From NCBI RefSeq assembly GCF_011299615.1, contig NZ_CP049861.1, positions 2,046,001 to 2,110,000 on the forward strand: DNA of 64,000 bases, written 5' to 3'. Made by a program: the position numbers and the translations under genes. This document shows positions 1-7,870 of this stretch, one piece after another (the first letter of the stretch is position 1; the number at the start of each line of letters is the position of its first letter). The notes beneath the pieces were generated by a model. That model was not told the DNA's origin, made no database searches, and saw only the letters and a program-made list of their open reading frames with translations. This DNA is from Erysipelothrix sp. HDW6C. GTDB lineage: Bacteria; Bacillota_I; Bacilli_A; Erysipelotrichales; Erysipelotrichaceae.

Positions 1-17
1 GCGTGAGACTCTCTTTA

Positions 18-860
18 CTAAAATCCGCGTCCTTTACCACCATGTGTTCGTCCAGAACTTGAACGATGGGTTGTACTGCGTGGTGCACTAGATCGTGAAC
101 GGGTAGCACTACTCGAACGATACGTGGCTCTTGGAAGTGGAGAATATGCAGATGAAGTATTCGTATCAATCAATTCAGTCTCTGCTTCCCCAGGCATGTA
201 CTCCGCGTTATAATGGGATGCAAGATTAAATCCTGGGATTGTGGGATTGTATTTCTTAGTGAGTGAGCGCCGTCTAAAGAAGGCAATAATTCCGCCTGTC
301 GCGGCTCCTCCAAGAGTGGTTGTAATAGGGTCAACTTCCTCTTTTACTTTTTCAGGAAACGTATTTGATCCATCATCAAATCCGAGTTCTACAAATGTTC
401 CAATATCAGTGAGCGCAATTTGAAAGGCATCTGTATACTTGGCTTTTGAAACTTTCGGTGTCATATGATCAAGAATTCTGTCCAACCGTTCATCAGAAAG
501 ATAATTAATCATACGTCCTGTTGTAGAAATATAGACCATACGGTTATCCATGTCTACAAGAATTAATGCACCTGAGTAATCACTTCCAATACCATAACCA
601 TTGTAGTCATAATAATCATCCGCATAGGCTTCTGATGTTTTCCCTTGAGCATCATTGGTTGTAACAATTACAAGATCCATATTATGGTGCTTGATAAATG
701 CCTCAACTTCAGCCTGAAGTGTTGCGACATCTGATTCTGTGATAATTCTTGCATCATCGATGACACGAACCCCATCATCAGCTTGAGTTTCGGCACGTAC
801 AGTATGTGTTGTGAATACAAAAAAAAGACACATAAATAAGAGTGTAAATAGTTTCTTCAT
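18..860 (-). CDS. TPM-domain membrane protein (YdjH-like)
   Basis: 280 residues from the ATG at 860; an upstream in-frame start is possible, but this ATG has a GGCGGTGAT ribosome site and overlaps the upstream stop as TAATG. Order: signal peptide (about 1-23), TPM domain (about 25-155) with the family's typical VIVTT and GALILVDM strands, a membrane segment near 180-195 followed by RRR, then a Ser/Arg-rich tail ending in GGKGRGF. TPM proteins such as Bacillus subtilis YdjH and YgcG sit at the membrane and are linked to envelope stress; their biochemistry is unclear. Last gene of a three-gene operon with SPFH and zinc-ribbon partners. Good family call, function inferred. Confidence 0.85.
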   Translation of the reverse strand: MKKLFTLLFMCLFFVFTTHTVRAETQADDGVRVIDDARIITESDVATLQAEVEAFIKHHNMDLVIVTTNDAQGKTSEAYADDYYDYNGYGIGSDYSGALILVDMDNRMVYISTTGRMINYLSDERLDRILDHMTPKVSKAKYTDAFQIALTDIGTFVELGFDDGSNTFPEKVKEEVDPITTTLGGAATGGIIAFFRRRSLTKKYNPTIPGFNLASHYNAEYMPGEAETELIDTNTSSAYSPLPRATYRSSSATRSRSSAPRSTTHRSSSGRTHGGKGRGF

Positions 861-1905
861 TATATCACCGCCACAAGAAAGCCAAGAATTGCCATCGCAG
901 CAATCGTAAGCCATGTTTGTTTTCGTGCTCGTTTTGAATCTAACGGTACACGGCCAAATATTTTACCGGTTTGTCCATTCATCGCAAAGTAATATGGATT
1001 ATTCTCAAAATCATAGGTGAAGAGCCAAACAGGTAACAATGTATATTCCCACATCGTATCTTCATCACTGATTGCAACATGTTGATTGCTCACTGAATCG
1101 AATTGTCTCAATGCATTGACCATGTTAGTTGTTAGCGAATTTCGAACTGATGTACGCGTGGTAGCCTCAAACGCTTCTTTTTCAAACTGACGTTTCTCAG
1201 CTAACGTACCTGATAAGTAATCCATTGTAAACGGCTCAGCCGTCTTCAAATCAAACGGGTAGACACCAGTGATAATATCCATTGATTTTTTATCAATTGC
1301 TTTAAACACGAGATCATTAAAGTCTAACTTACCGGTACGCTTCACACGATAGGTCTCTGTTGTTGTGTTTACATAATCACCCAGACGAACTGATTTTCTA
1401 ATGATACCGGTTGTATCAACTTTACCCATTAAATCGCCGGATGCAATCCAAAAAGGTAAGTACACACCTTTCAGTTGTCCCGGAGCCTGACTAACAAAAC
1501 TCTTCTTTGCATATTTGTATGTTTTTAGCCACGCTGCAAGTTTTGTCTGTGCGGTCGCTTCATCAATACTAAAAGGAATGATTTTATCGGGGCAAAGTCC
1601 CCAGTGACTCTTCCTGTTAGCACAACAGGATTGTGACAATATACACAGGTTGTTGATGTCATCGTGGCATCGCAAATTACTTCAGCACCGCAGTTATCGC
1701 AATTGTATTGCTCAACTGCCTGTGCGTAAGCTTCTTTAACAGCACTTGATGTCGAAGATTTCGTATTTTTCGGTTCCACAGATTCATGGGATAGTTCCTC
1801 GACAGTAAAAGTGGAATTGCAAAAATCGCAGTCAAACGTGTTGGTGGCAGGATTAAAGATTAACCCTGCCGAACAGTTTGGGCACTTATTTGTATAGGTT
1901 GCCAT
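860..1905 (-). pseudogene. Frameshifted zinc-ribbon membrane protein (YdjG-like)
   Basis: Two overlapping frames form one protein. The N-terminal frame (1905 to about 1590) carries CPNC/CDFC and CDNC/CVYC zinc knuckles and reaches GDFAP. The rest (PDKIIPFSIDEATAQ onward, to 860) lies in another frame. Restoring one base in the four-base C run (plus-strand G run 1589-1592) gives GDFAPDKIIPF, as expected for this zinc-ribbon family. The C-terminal frame ends in one membrane segment. The start ATG at 1905 lies one base after the upstream TAA and the gene ends in TAATG into the TPM gene, so coupling is preserved. It may be a true null allele, a phase-variable site or a sequencing error. Confidence 0.8.
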
Positions 1906-1906
1906 A

Positions 1907-3094
1907 TTATGCGAGGCTAGTTCCGCAATTTGAGCAGAACTTCGCACTTGGATCTATCGCCTTTTCACCGCACTCAGAACAGAACTTAACTGTTGGTCGT
2001 GCTTCTCCACACTCGGAACAGAACTTCGCATTATCCGTGTTTCCGTGTCCATTTGAACATGTCCACTTTGGAGTTTCTGCTTGTTGAGTTTGTGCTTGGG
2101 TTTCTTCTTTTACTTGTTGCATTTGTTGGTTGTTATTTTCTGAGAATGTTGCAGCCATACCACCAGTTGTGTTTGCGCCCATTCCCATTCCCATAAATCC
2201 AGTCACAGCACCTGCATCATTAGCACCTGCTGACTCCATACCACGCGCAACAGAACCTTGTACGTATCCTTCGCGGATTGTTGGATCGGAAAGCATTGCT
2301 CCTTTATTTCTCATGTTGATGAGTTCTTGTGATGTCTCATCGTAGGAAACACTCGCAATACCGACATTCAATACTTCGAATCCGCGGGTATTATTCCACT
2401 CATCGTCCAAAGTTTGTGCCATATATTTGCTTAATTCACGACTCTTTGAGGTTACATGAGAAATGCGCTCGCCATCAACAGAAAGTTGATTGATTGAGCT
2501 TTGTAATGCATCTAAGAACTCGCTGACAAAGTCTTGAGAAATCGTATTAAAATCTAATGACTGTGCATTACGTGGGACAACCTCTTGGTAAAACTTGATT
2601 GGATTGGTAATTTTAATGGAATATGTTCCATGTAATCGTAAAAACAACTCTGAGTTATAGAAATTATCAAAGTAGTTTATGGCATTGCGTGTTCCAAACT
2701 TTACGCCACGAATTTCCGCAAGATTGATGAAATATACTTGTTGCTTTGCAGAAGGAACACCCGCAAATTGAATACGTGATAATGTTTCTTTAAGAGACGC
2801 TCCAAATTCTCCATTGAAGAATGAAGGCGCGGATTCGTTATCAACCGTGTAATAGCCTGGTTCGGCTGTATAGTCAATAATCTTTCCACCATCTGTTAAA
2901 ATCATGAATTGGTTATCGTAAACATGAATAATTGACTTATTGGTAATTACTGAGTATTCCTTTTTGCTGCCGTTGATATTGACACCTTGTGTAAACACCG
3001 TTGTGCCACCCATATCATCGGCTTCAAATATCTCTTTCCACTGGTCTTTCAAGTTACCAGAGATTGCCTTAAACGTTGCCTTAATAATTCCCAT
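1907..3094 (-). CDS. SPFH-domain protein with C-terminal zinc ribbons (YdjI-like)
   Basis: 395 residues, start ATG at 3094 with GGAGGAAG upstream. An SPFH/virion-core-protein domain fills about residues 30-280; a Gly/Met/Gln-rich linker follows, then two CxxC zinc ribbons (FCSECG and KFCSECG...KFCSNCG) at the extreme C-terminus. SPFH proteins organise membrane microdomains; B. subtilis YdjI belongs to the sigma-W-controlled pspA-ydjGHI operon. Here it leads an operon ydjI, ydjG (frameshifted), ydjH, and no PspA gene is next to it. The family is well supported. A scaffold role in envelope stress is inferred from the B. subtilis parallel. Confidence 0.85.
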   Translation of the reverse strand: MGIIKATFKAISGNLKDQWKEIFEADDMGGTTVFTQGVNINGSKKEYSVITNKSIIHVYDNQFMILTDGGKIIDYTAEPGYYTVDNESAPSFFNGEFGASLKETLSRIQFAGVPSAKQQVYFINLAEIRGVKFGTRNAINYFDNFYNSELFLRLHGTYSIKITNPIKFYQEVVPRNAQSLDFNTISQDFVSEFLDALQSSINQLSVDGERISHVTSKSRELSKYMAQTLDDEWNNTRGFEVLNVGIASVSYDETSQELINMRNKGAMLSDPTIREGYVQGSVARGMESAGANDAGAVTGFMGMGMGANTTGGMAATFSENNNQQMQQVKEETQAQTQQAETPKWTCSNGHGNTDNAKFCSECGEARPTVKFCSECGEKAIDPSAKFCSNCGTSLA

Positions 3095-3122
3095 GATACT
3101 TCCTCCATATTGTTGTATTTCT

Positions 3123-3152
3123 ATTATACCTTAAACACATTCACATAATCAA
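3123..3152 (-). promoter_or_regulatory. Promoter of the SPFH/YdjI-like operon
   Basis: On the minus strand TTGATT (3147-3152) and TATAAT (3123-3128) are separated by 18 bases, about 30 bases before the start codon at 3094. This is a good housekeeping-sigma match rather than the sigma-W type known for B. subtilis ydj genes. Confidence 0.7.
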
Positions 3153-3174
3153 AGCTTACTCTATCCCAATGAGT

Positions 3175-3204
3175 AATAAAAAAGACCATCCATTGGATGG
3201 TCTT
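3175..3204 (-). terminator. Terminator of the cold-shock gene
   Basis: A perfect stem, AAGACCATCC/GGATGGTCTT with a 3-base loop (3182-3204), is followed on the minus strand by a T run (3175-3181). It lies 12 bases after the cold-shock stop codon and just before the promoter of the next operon. Confidence 0.85.
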
Positions 3205-3215
3205 AAAATGGTCAA

Positions 3216-3416
3216 TTAAGCAACGCGAACGTTGACTGCTTGATCACCACGTTGTCCTTGTTCGATGTCGAACTCAACAACGTCACCCTCGTTAAGGGAT
3301 TTGTAGCCGTCACCAGCGATTCCTGAGAAGTGTACGAATACATCTCTTCCTGAATCTGTTGTGATAAAGCCGTAGCCTTTTTCAGCGTTAAAGAATTTTA
3401 CTTTTCCTGATTCCAT
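3216..3416 (-). CDS. cspA: Cold-shock protein, CspA family
   Basis: 66 residues, the usual length of a single OB-fold cold-shock protein that binds single-stranded RNA and acts as an RNA chaperone in the cytoplasm. RNP1 (KGYGFI) and RNP2 (VFVHF) are intact. The start ATG at 3416 has ACCTCC on the plus strand at 3426-3431, a strong ribosome site. It is monocistronic: its own terminator follows and about 220 bases of AT-rich leader precede it. Such long leaders are typical of cold-inducible csp genes and fold differently with temperature; that regulation is inferred. Confidence 0.95.
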   Translation of the reverse strand: MESGKVKFFNAEKGYGFITTDSGRDVFVHFSGIAGDGYKSLNEGDVVEFDIEQGQRGDQAVNVRVA

Positions 3417-3638
3417 AATCTATTTACCTCCATTCCAGATCATTAGGAATGAAATAACTATTTAAATATAAATTATTACTTCACTTAACTATCTTTTACA
3501 TCATAACATATTTTTTCTGCAAATTCTAACGGATTCTCTTTTTTTATTGCCTTGACGTTTAATTGTTATGAAATCGCTTAGATTTTTCCTAAACTTGTGA
3601 GATTTTGTCAATTTTTAATAACTATTTCACACGTGAAA
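3417..3638 (-). promoter_or_regulatory. Long AT-rich leader of the cold-shock gene
   Basis: About 220 non-coding bases between the upstream terminator and the csp start. A possible -10 (TATGAT, minus strand near 3501-3506) is visible without a convincing -35, so the transcription start is not fixed. No open reading frame of note lies here. A thermosensing 5' UTR is the likely content, from family knowledge only. Confidence 0.4.
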
Positions 3639-3659
3639 AAGAAGGACAATGTCCTTCTT
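3639..3659 (-). terminator. Terminator of the CofE-like gene
   Basis: The stem AAGAAGGAC/GTCCTTCTT with a short loop sits just after the stop codon at 3665 and is followed on the minus strand by TTTTTC. Confidence 0.8.
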
Positions 3660-3664
3660 AATTA

Positions 3665-4858
3665 TTACTCATTTGCAAAGTTATCAAAGTAACCTTGGAC
3701 AAACACAATTGGAGTTCCCTTATCACCAGAACCACTTGTGAGGTCACACAGTGATCCAATAAGGTCGACAAGACGACGCGGCGTTGTTCCTTGTGCCGCC
3801 ATATTACCGACTAGATTATCGCCTTTTTTCTTTATTTCCTCGGAAATTGCATGGCGAAGCTGTTCACCACTCAAATCTTTGAAATCATTATCTGCAAGAT
3901 ATTTGAGTTTCAGCTCGTTTGGTGTTCCATCAAGTCCTGCTGTATACGCAGGCGCAACTGTTGGATCCGCAAGTTCCCAAATTTTTCCCATTGGGTCTTT
4001 GAATGCACCATCACCATAAACCATGACTTCAATATGTTTTCCGGTTTGTTTTAATACTCGAGCTTGGATGTCTTCAACCAAGTCAAAGCAATCGCGTGGA
4101 AAGAGTTTGACAGAGTCTTCTGTTGATTTATTGGAACCGAGTAAACCATATTTTTCATTATAGCCACTGCCATCAATGCTTTCAGTGACAATGTCATCAA
4201 GTCCAAATACTTTTTCTGCACCACTTGCCTTTAGAATTCGCTTTGTACGTGCATTGGAATGAATATCACATGCAAGGACGCTCTTTGTATAGTCAAGAAT
4301 CGTACGGGGATTATTTGAAAAGATTATTTCTACTTCTGTTCCGACTTCAGTAATGATTTCACCAAAGTAGTCAACATAGTCAATCCCTGTAAACGGATGA
4401 ATTGTTGCACCAAAATGGTGGCGGTAGGATTCAAGTGTCAATACATCACTGTAAGGATTTATCCCTGCAGCATCAATTTGATCGATACTTACAAGTTCAT
4501 TCCCGACTTCATCGGATGGATAGCTCAACATTAAAACAATTTTCTTTGCACCTTTTGCAATCCCTCTCAAGCATACAGAGAATCGATTACGGGATAAAAT
4601 TGGGAAAATTACCCCAACAGTGTCATCACCGAATTTTGATGCAACATCTTTTGCAATTGCTTCCACTGGAACATAGTTCCCCTGCGCACGTGCAACAATA
4701 GATTCTGTAATTGCAATAATATCGTGGTCCCCTACTTGGAACCCTTCACTTTCACCAGCAGATATTACACTGTCTGTAACAATCGCAGCGAGGTCATCAC
4801 CCTCACGAATTATCGGGCAACGAATTCCCCTTGAAACTGTTCCAACTTTTCTTTCCAT
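3665..4858 (-). CDS. CofE-like (F420-0:glutamate ligase family) protein
   Basis: 397 residues, ATG at 4858 with AAAGG ten bases upstream. The N-terminal half matches the fold seen in CofE/FbiB (IIREGDDLAAIV, then GDHDIIAITESIVARAQG), the enzyme adding glutamate to coenzyme F420. Related long versions are common in Bacillota that do not make F420, so the real substrate is unknown; a GTP-dependent amide ligase is the family expectation. The C-terminal half has acidic VYGDGAFKDPMGKIWELADP and a TSGSGDKGTP stretch. Single gene with its own terminator and no F420 genes nearby. Family call good, function uncertain. Confidence 0.75.
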   Translation of the reverse strand: MERKVGTVSRGIRCPIIREGDDLAAIVTDSVISAGESEGFQVGDHDIIAITESIVARAQGNYVPVEAIAKDVASKFGDDTVGVIFPILSRNRFSVCLRGIAKGAKKIVLMLSYPSDEVGNELVSIDQIDAAGINPYSDVLTLESYRHHFGATIHPFTGIDYVDYFGEIITEVGTEVEIIFSNNPRTILDYTKSVLACDIHSNARTKRILKASGAEKVFGLDDIVTESIDGSGYNEKYGLLGSNKSTEDSVKLFPRDCFDLVEDIQARVLKQTGKHIEVMVYGDGAFKDPMGKIWELADPTVAPAYTAGLDGTPNELKLKYLADNDFKDLSGEQLRHAISEEIKKKGDNLVGNMAAQGTTPRRLVDLIGSLCDLTSGSGDKGTPIVFVQGYFDNFANE

Positions 4859-5027
4859 AAGTAAACAACCTTTCTATATGCAATGGACCCCACTGATTAC
4901 CATAGACCATTTTACCATTTCTTAGTTTATAAGCAACCACATGAAGAACATTGTTTTCTACGTTTCTTATTCTAGCATCTTGGGCCATGTCGCGCATAGA
5001 TTTTTTTCATAAATACACATAAAATTC

Positions 5028-5417
5028 TTAATTCTCGATGATTAATGCTTTCAAACGATCTGTATCAAGCTCAAACTTAACAATCTCTTGATTATCAAAA
5101 AACTTATCACCGGGATAACGTGGTATGAGGTGTTCATGGAAATGTGTCCCCGCCATCATTGTTCTTCCATTATTTCGTTCTAGGGTAACTCCTAAAACAT
5201 CAAAATTTGCTTCAATAATCGTCACTAAAGACTGTTCAAGTTTCCCAAGTTCCAACAACATCGTTTCATCCAGATTAACCACATTCATAATGTGTGCCTT
5301 TGATATAATCAGAAGATGCCCTTCTTGGACAGGATTGATATCAAATAGAACATAGAAGTTCTGTGTTTCCATCAATTTGTTTTCGCTAGGGATATTACAA
5401 AAAATACATGAATTCAT
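5028..5417 (-). CDS. HIT-family nucleotide-binding protein
   Basis: 129 residues with an N-terminal CIFC pair and the histidine-triad active site in GTHFHEHLIPRY near residue 90. HIT proteins hydrolyse or transfer nucleoside monophosphates from substrates such as AMP-lysine, adenosine phosphoramidates or Ap4A. The LFDINPVQEGHLLIISKAH stretch is the family's conserved core. Start ATG at 5417 with GAGGG upstream. Monocistronic and divergent from the phosphatidyltransferase gene. The 170 bases downstream, before the CofE-like gene, hold no supported feature. Confidence 0.9.
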   Translation of the reverse strand: MNSCIFCNIPSENKLMETQNFYVLFDINPVQEGHLLIISKAHIMNVVNLDETMLLELGKLEQSLVTIIEANFDVLGVTLERNNGRTMMAGTHFHEHLIPRYPGDKFFDNQEIVKFELDTDRLKALIIEN

Positions 5418-5486
5418 CAGTTTTACCCTCGTTTCTTTTCTTTACTTAGTATACCATAGAGTTATCAAATACCAGTGAGGTGTCTT

Positions 5487-6014
5487 ATGATCCGCAAAAT
5501 TCCGAATATTTTGTCCTTGTTTCGAATTGTTCTCGTTTTTATCGTATGCTTTCTACCGATAAACTCAACGTACTTTTTACCCTTGTATCTCTTCATGGGT
5601 TCAACAGATATTCTGGATGGATTTATAGCACGTAAGTTCAATGCTCACAGCGAACTCGGCGCCGCGTTGGACAGCATTGCTGATTTCTTCATGTATTTAC
5701 TCATCGCCACGATTCTCATCCCAACCCTAACACTCCCCCAACAATATATATTTCTTTCAATCATTCTATTTACGCGTCTCATTGCAATCACAATTGGCTA
5801 CGTTCGTTTTAAAACTCTTGTATTCATTCATACTCTTGCCAACAAGGCTTCTGGACTCTTAGTTTTCTTTTTGCCTATCTTGACACAAGCACATTTCTAT
5901 TTGCTCGCGTTGACTATTTGTTGTATTGTTGCACTCATTGCAGCGCTCGAAGAATTGGTCATCATTGCGACTACGAGCAAACTCAATCGTGATCAAAAAT
6001 CACTCCTAATGTAA
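5487..6014 (+). CDS. CDP-alcohol phosphatidyltransferase
   Basis: 175 residues, integral membrane. The signature DGx2ARx8Gx3Dx3D is complete: DGFIAR, then G at the correct spacing, then DSIAD. These enzymes swap CMP of CDP-diacylglycerol for an alcohol head group in phospholipid synthesis. Short length and sequence resemble PgsA-like proteins, but the alcohol cannot be told from sequence. The ATG at 5487 is preferred over an in-frame GTG at 5475 because GAGGTG lies properly upstream of it. About five hydrophobic segments follow the motif. Single gene. Confidence 0.85.
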   Translation: MIRKIPNILSLFRIVLVFIVCFLPINSTYFLPLYLFMGSTDILDGFIARKFNAHSELGAALDSIADFFMYLLIATILIPTLTLPQQYIFLSIILFTRLIAITIGYVRFKTLVFIHTLANKASGLLVFFLPILTQAHFYLLALTICCIVALIAALEELVIIATTSKLNRDQKSLLM

Positions 6015-6040
6015 TGAAACCGCAAGGGTTCATATCATGC

Positions 6041-6443
6041 TTAAAAGAGTTCCTTGCCAATGTAAAGATTTATAACGGATACAAACTGATCCCACTGCGG
6101 AGGATACGCATTCGATCCGAATAGTTCCCTCACACTACCATCTTCACAGTAAATTTTTATCTGCAATTATGTTCCATCTAAAATGAAAGGATCCATGTAT
6201 TCCTCGTCCCAATTCTTGAGATTTATATGTTTTAGTTCAGTCTGAAATGCTTACACCTGCAACGTTGATAATGTGCTTTCTTGTTCTTCAAAATGACCGA
6301 AAGTGGGTTCATCAAAAACATAGTGTCTACCAGCTTTACTTTATACAAAACGAATACTCATTTCATTCGTATTTACAGATAATTTTACATAATTGGAGGG
6401 TCCTAAAAATCCACCTTCAAAATCTGCAATTTTAAACGTTCAT
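6041..6443 (-). pseudogene. Decayed gene of an unnamed conserved family
   Basis: Read on the minus strand, one frame gives coherent protein text (KIADFEGGFLGPSNYVKL, then HYVFDEPTFGHFEEQ, then DGSVRELFGSNAYPPQWD) interrupted by three in-frame TAA codons at 6341, 6251 and 6167 and ending in a fourth at 6041. A start (ATG at 6443 with AGGAG upstream) is one base out of frame. The GSNAYPPxWD block recalls a small hypothetical family in Bacillota; I cannot name it. At least four lesions make this a clear remnant, not an expressed gene. Confidence 0.65.
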
Positions 6444-6661
6444 TCTTTGTTCTCCTATGACTCTTATCTTAAGATACCTTGCAACAACTCACGTCATCGC
6501 CTTCTAGAATTAGTTTTATTCTTAGTATCATTATAGCGCGTTTGTCTTCTGTCAAGGAATCTAAGAAACATAACACAGATTTCCTTTTATCGCGGCGAGA
6601 ATTACTATCTCTAATTCACTCTGTTCAATCGCAAATAGCGAAGGTAGCAGAGTGATTATAG

Positions 6662-6834
6662 TCTTGTACACTTGAGCTCAATCGATTACTCGTGTTATCA
6701 ACTTTGATTGAATTAAAAAAGAATGGTGGAGAACATTTGGATTCGAATTACGTATGAGTATGGCTGCAGTTACATGGCATAAAGATTATTGGAGTGTAAA
6801 TCAAGACACCATTGAGGATACGTACATCTGGTAA
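6662..6834 (+). pseudogene. Gene fragment split by a frameshift
   Basis: Plus-strand frames before and after the six-base A run at 6715-6720 join, with a one-base correction, into about 58 residues of protein-like text (LNRLLVLSTLIELKK, then EWWRTFGFELRM and DYWSVNQDTIEDTYIW) ending at a TAA at 6832. There is no convincing start or ribosome site, and a TAG lies directly upstream. I do not recognise the family. The rest of 6015-6890 holds only this remnant, the decayed minus-strand gene and a short inverted repeat (CACTCTG...CAGAGTG, about 6619-6653). Confidence 0.3.
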
Positions 6835-6853
6835 AGCCATCCTCGGTTGAGTA

Positions 6854-6862
6854 TGGTATAAT
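6854..6862 (+). promoter_or_regulatory. Extended -10 promoter of the Tim44-like gene
   Basis: TGGTATAAT, an extended -10 element, lies about 30 bases before the start codon at 6891. No good -35 is visible, which extended -10 promoters tolerate. Confidence 0.55.
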
Positions 6863-6890
6863 TGACTTACTATTGAAATAAGGAGTTGCT

Positions 6891-7790
6891 ATGAGAAAAT
6901 CAAGTTGGCTAAGAATCACGTTCGTTTTATTTGCATTATTCATAATTTCCCCAAGTTCCATAAAAGCCGATGTCGGCAACTCAGGCGGATTTGGTGGCGG
7001 AGATAGCGGTGGTTCTAGCGGCAGTTCAGGCGGAAGCTCAAGCAGCAGTTGGTCTGGAGGAAGTTCCAGCTATTATTCAGGTGGAAGCAGTAGTGGCAGT
7101 GGACCCTCGGGACTGCTCTTGGTCGGCCTTATTTCTTATGGAGTTATCATATTTCTTAAAAGTGATCGCGAAAACAAAAACGATTACAGCCCATCTCGAT
7201 TTAATTACGAGCACATTGATGAAGTATCAACTGTGGACTTAATCCAAAAAAACGACCCTTTATTCTCCGCTTCAAAATTTAAGTCTTTTGTCGGAACAAC
7301 ATTTGTCGGTGTTCAAGATGCATGGTCAAACCTTGATACTCAAGCAATGCGCCCGTTAACAACCGATTCATTATTTAAAATGTATGAGACTCAAATTAAT
7401 GACTACATACGATCAGGAAAGCGCAACGTATTATCACAACAAGAAGTCCGTAATATCACACTATCAAATTATCGCATTGATGGTGATCAAGAAGTAATCA
7501 CCGTTCGCGTAAACGCATCATTGACCGATTATGTAATCAATAATAAAACAAAATCGTTACTCAGCGGTAAGAAATATTTTGTATTCCAGCGTGCTTACAG
7601 TGTTGAATTTGTAAGGGATCGTGGCACAACATCTGACAACACAAATAAGATTGATTCAAATTGTCCAAATTGTGGTGCACCAATAACCGCAACGACACAA
7701 CTTGAATGCGAGTATTGCAATTCATTGTTAGGAAATTCAAACAATGGCTGGCGTATGAATAAGTACGGGGCATGGGTATGGAAGTTATAA
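6891..7790 (+). CDS. Tim44-like domain membrane protein with zinc ribbon
   Basis: 299 residues with an AAGGAG site. Order: signal peptide (1-26), a Gly/Ser-only low-complexity stretch (about 30-75), one membrane segment (about 78-92, LLLVGLISYGVIIFLK), a Tim44-like domain (about 120-245), then a CPNCGAP...CEYC zinc ribbon near the C-terminus. Bacterial proteins with this order occur in Bacillota; the Tim44-like fold binds lipids or proteins, and no reaction is known. The Gly/Ser stretch and zinc ribbon echo the ydj-type operon at the start of the window. Monocistronic, flanked by a bidirectional terminator. Domain call good, role unknown. Confidence 0.75.
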   Translation: MRKSSWLRITFVLFALFIISPSSIKADVGNSGGFGGGDSGGSSGSSGGSSSSSWSGGSSSYYSGGSSSGSGPSGLLLVGLISYGVIIFLKSDRENKNDYSPSRFNYEHIDEVSTVDLIQKNDPLFSASKFKSFVGTTFVGVQDAWSNLDTQAMRPLTTDSLFKMYETQINDYIRSGKRNVLSQQEVRNITLSNYRIDGDQEVITVRVNASLTDYVINNKTKSLLSGKKYFVFQRAYSVEFVRDRGTTSDNTNKIDSNCPNCGAPITATTQLECEYCNSLLGNSNNGWRMNKYGAWVWKL

Positions 7791-7808
7791 ACAACGAAGA
7801 ATTGAGTT

Positions 7809-7853
7809 AAAAAAGCGTTAGTACAGATTCTAAAGTCTGTACTCACGCTTTTC
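7809..7853. terminator. Bidirectional terminator between convergent genes
   Basis: AAAAGCGT-AGTACAGA pairs with TCTGTACT-ACGCTTTT around an 8-base loop, with A and T runs on the two sides. It can end both the Tim44-like gene and the surface-protein gene. Confidence 0.85.
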
Positions 7854-7870
7854 TTTATATTCACTTGTCT

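Noticed and set aside
3738-4019. Plus-strand frame of 93 codons opposite the CofE-like gene
   Set aside because: Low-complexity antisense translation without start signals.
4803-4997. Minus-strand frame of 64 codons in the gap before the CofE-like gene
   Set aside because: Overlaps the real gene start, no ribosome site, no recognisable similarity; some protein-like text could be chance.
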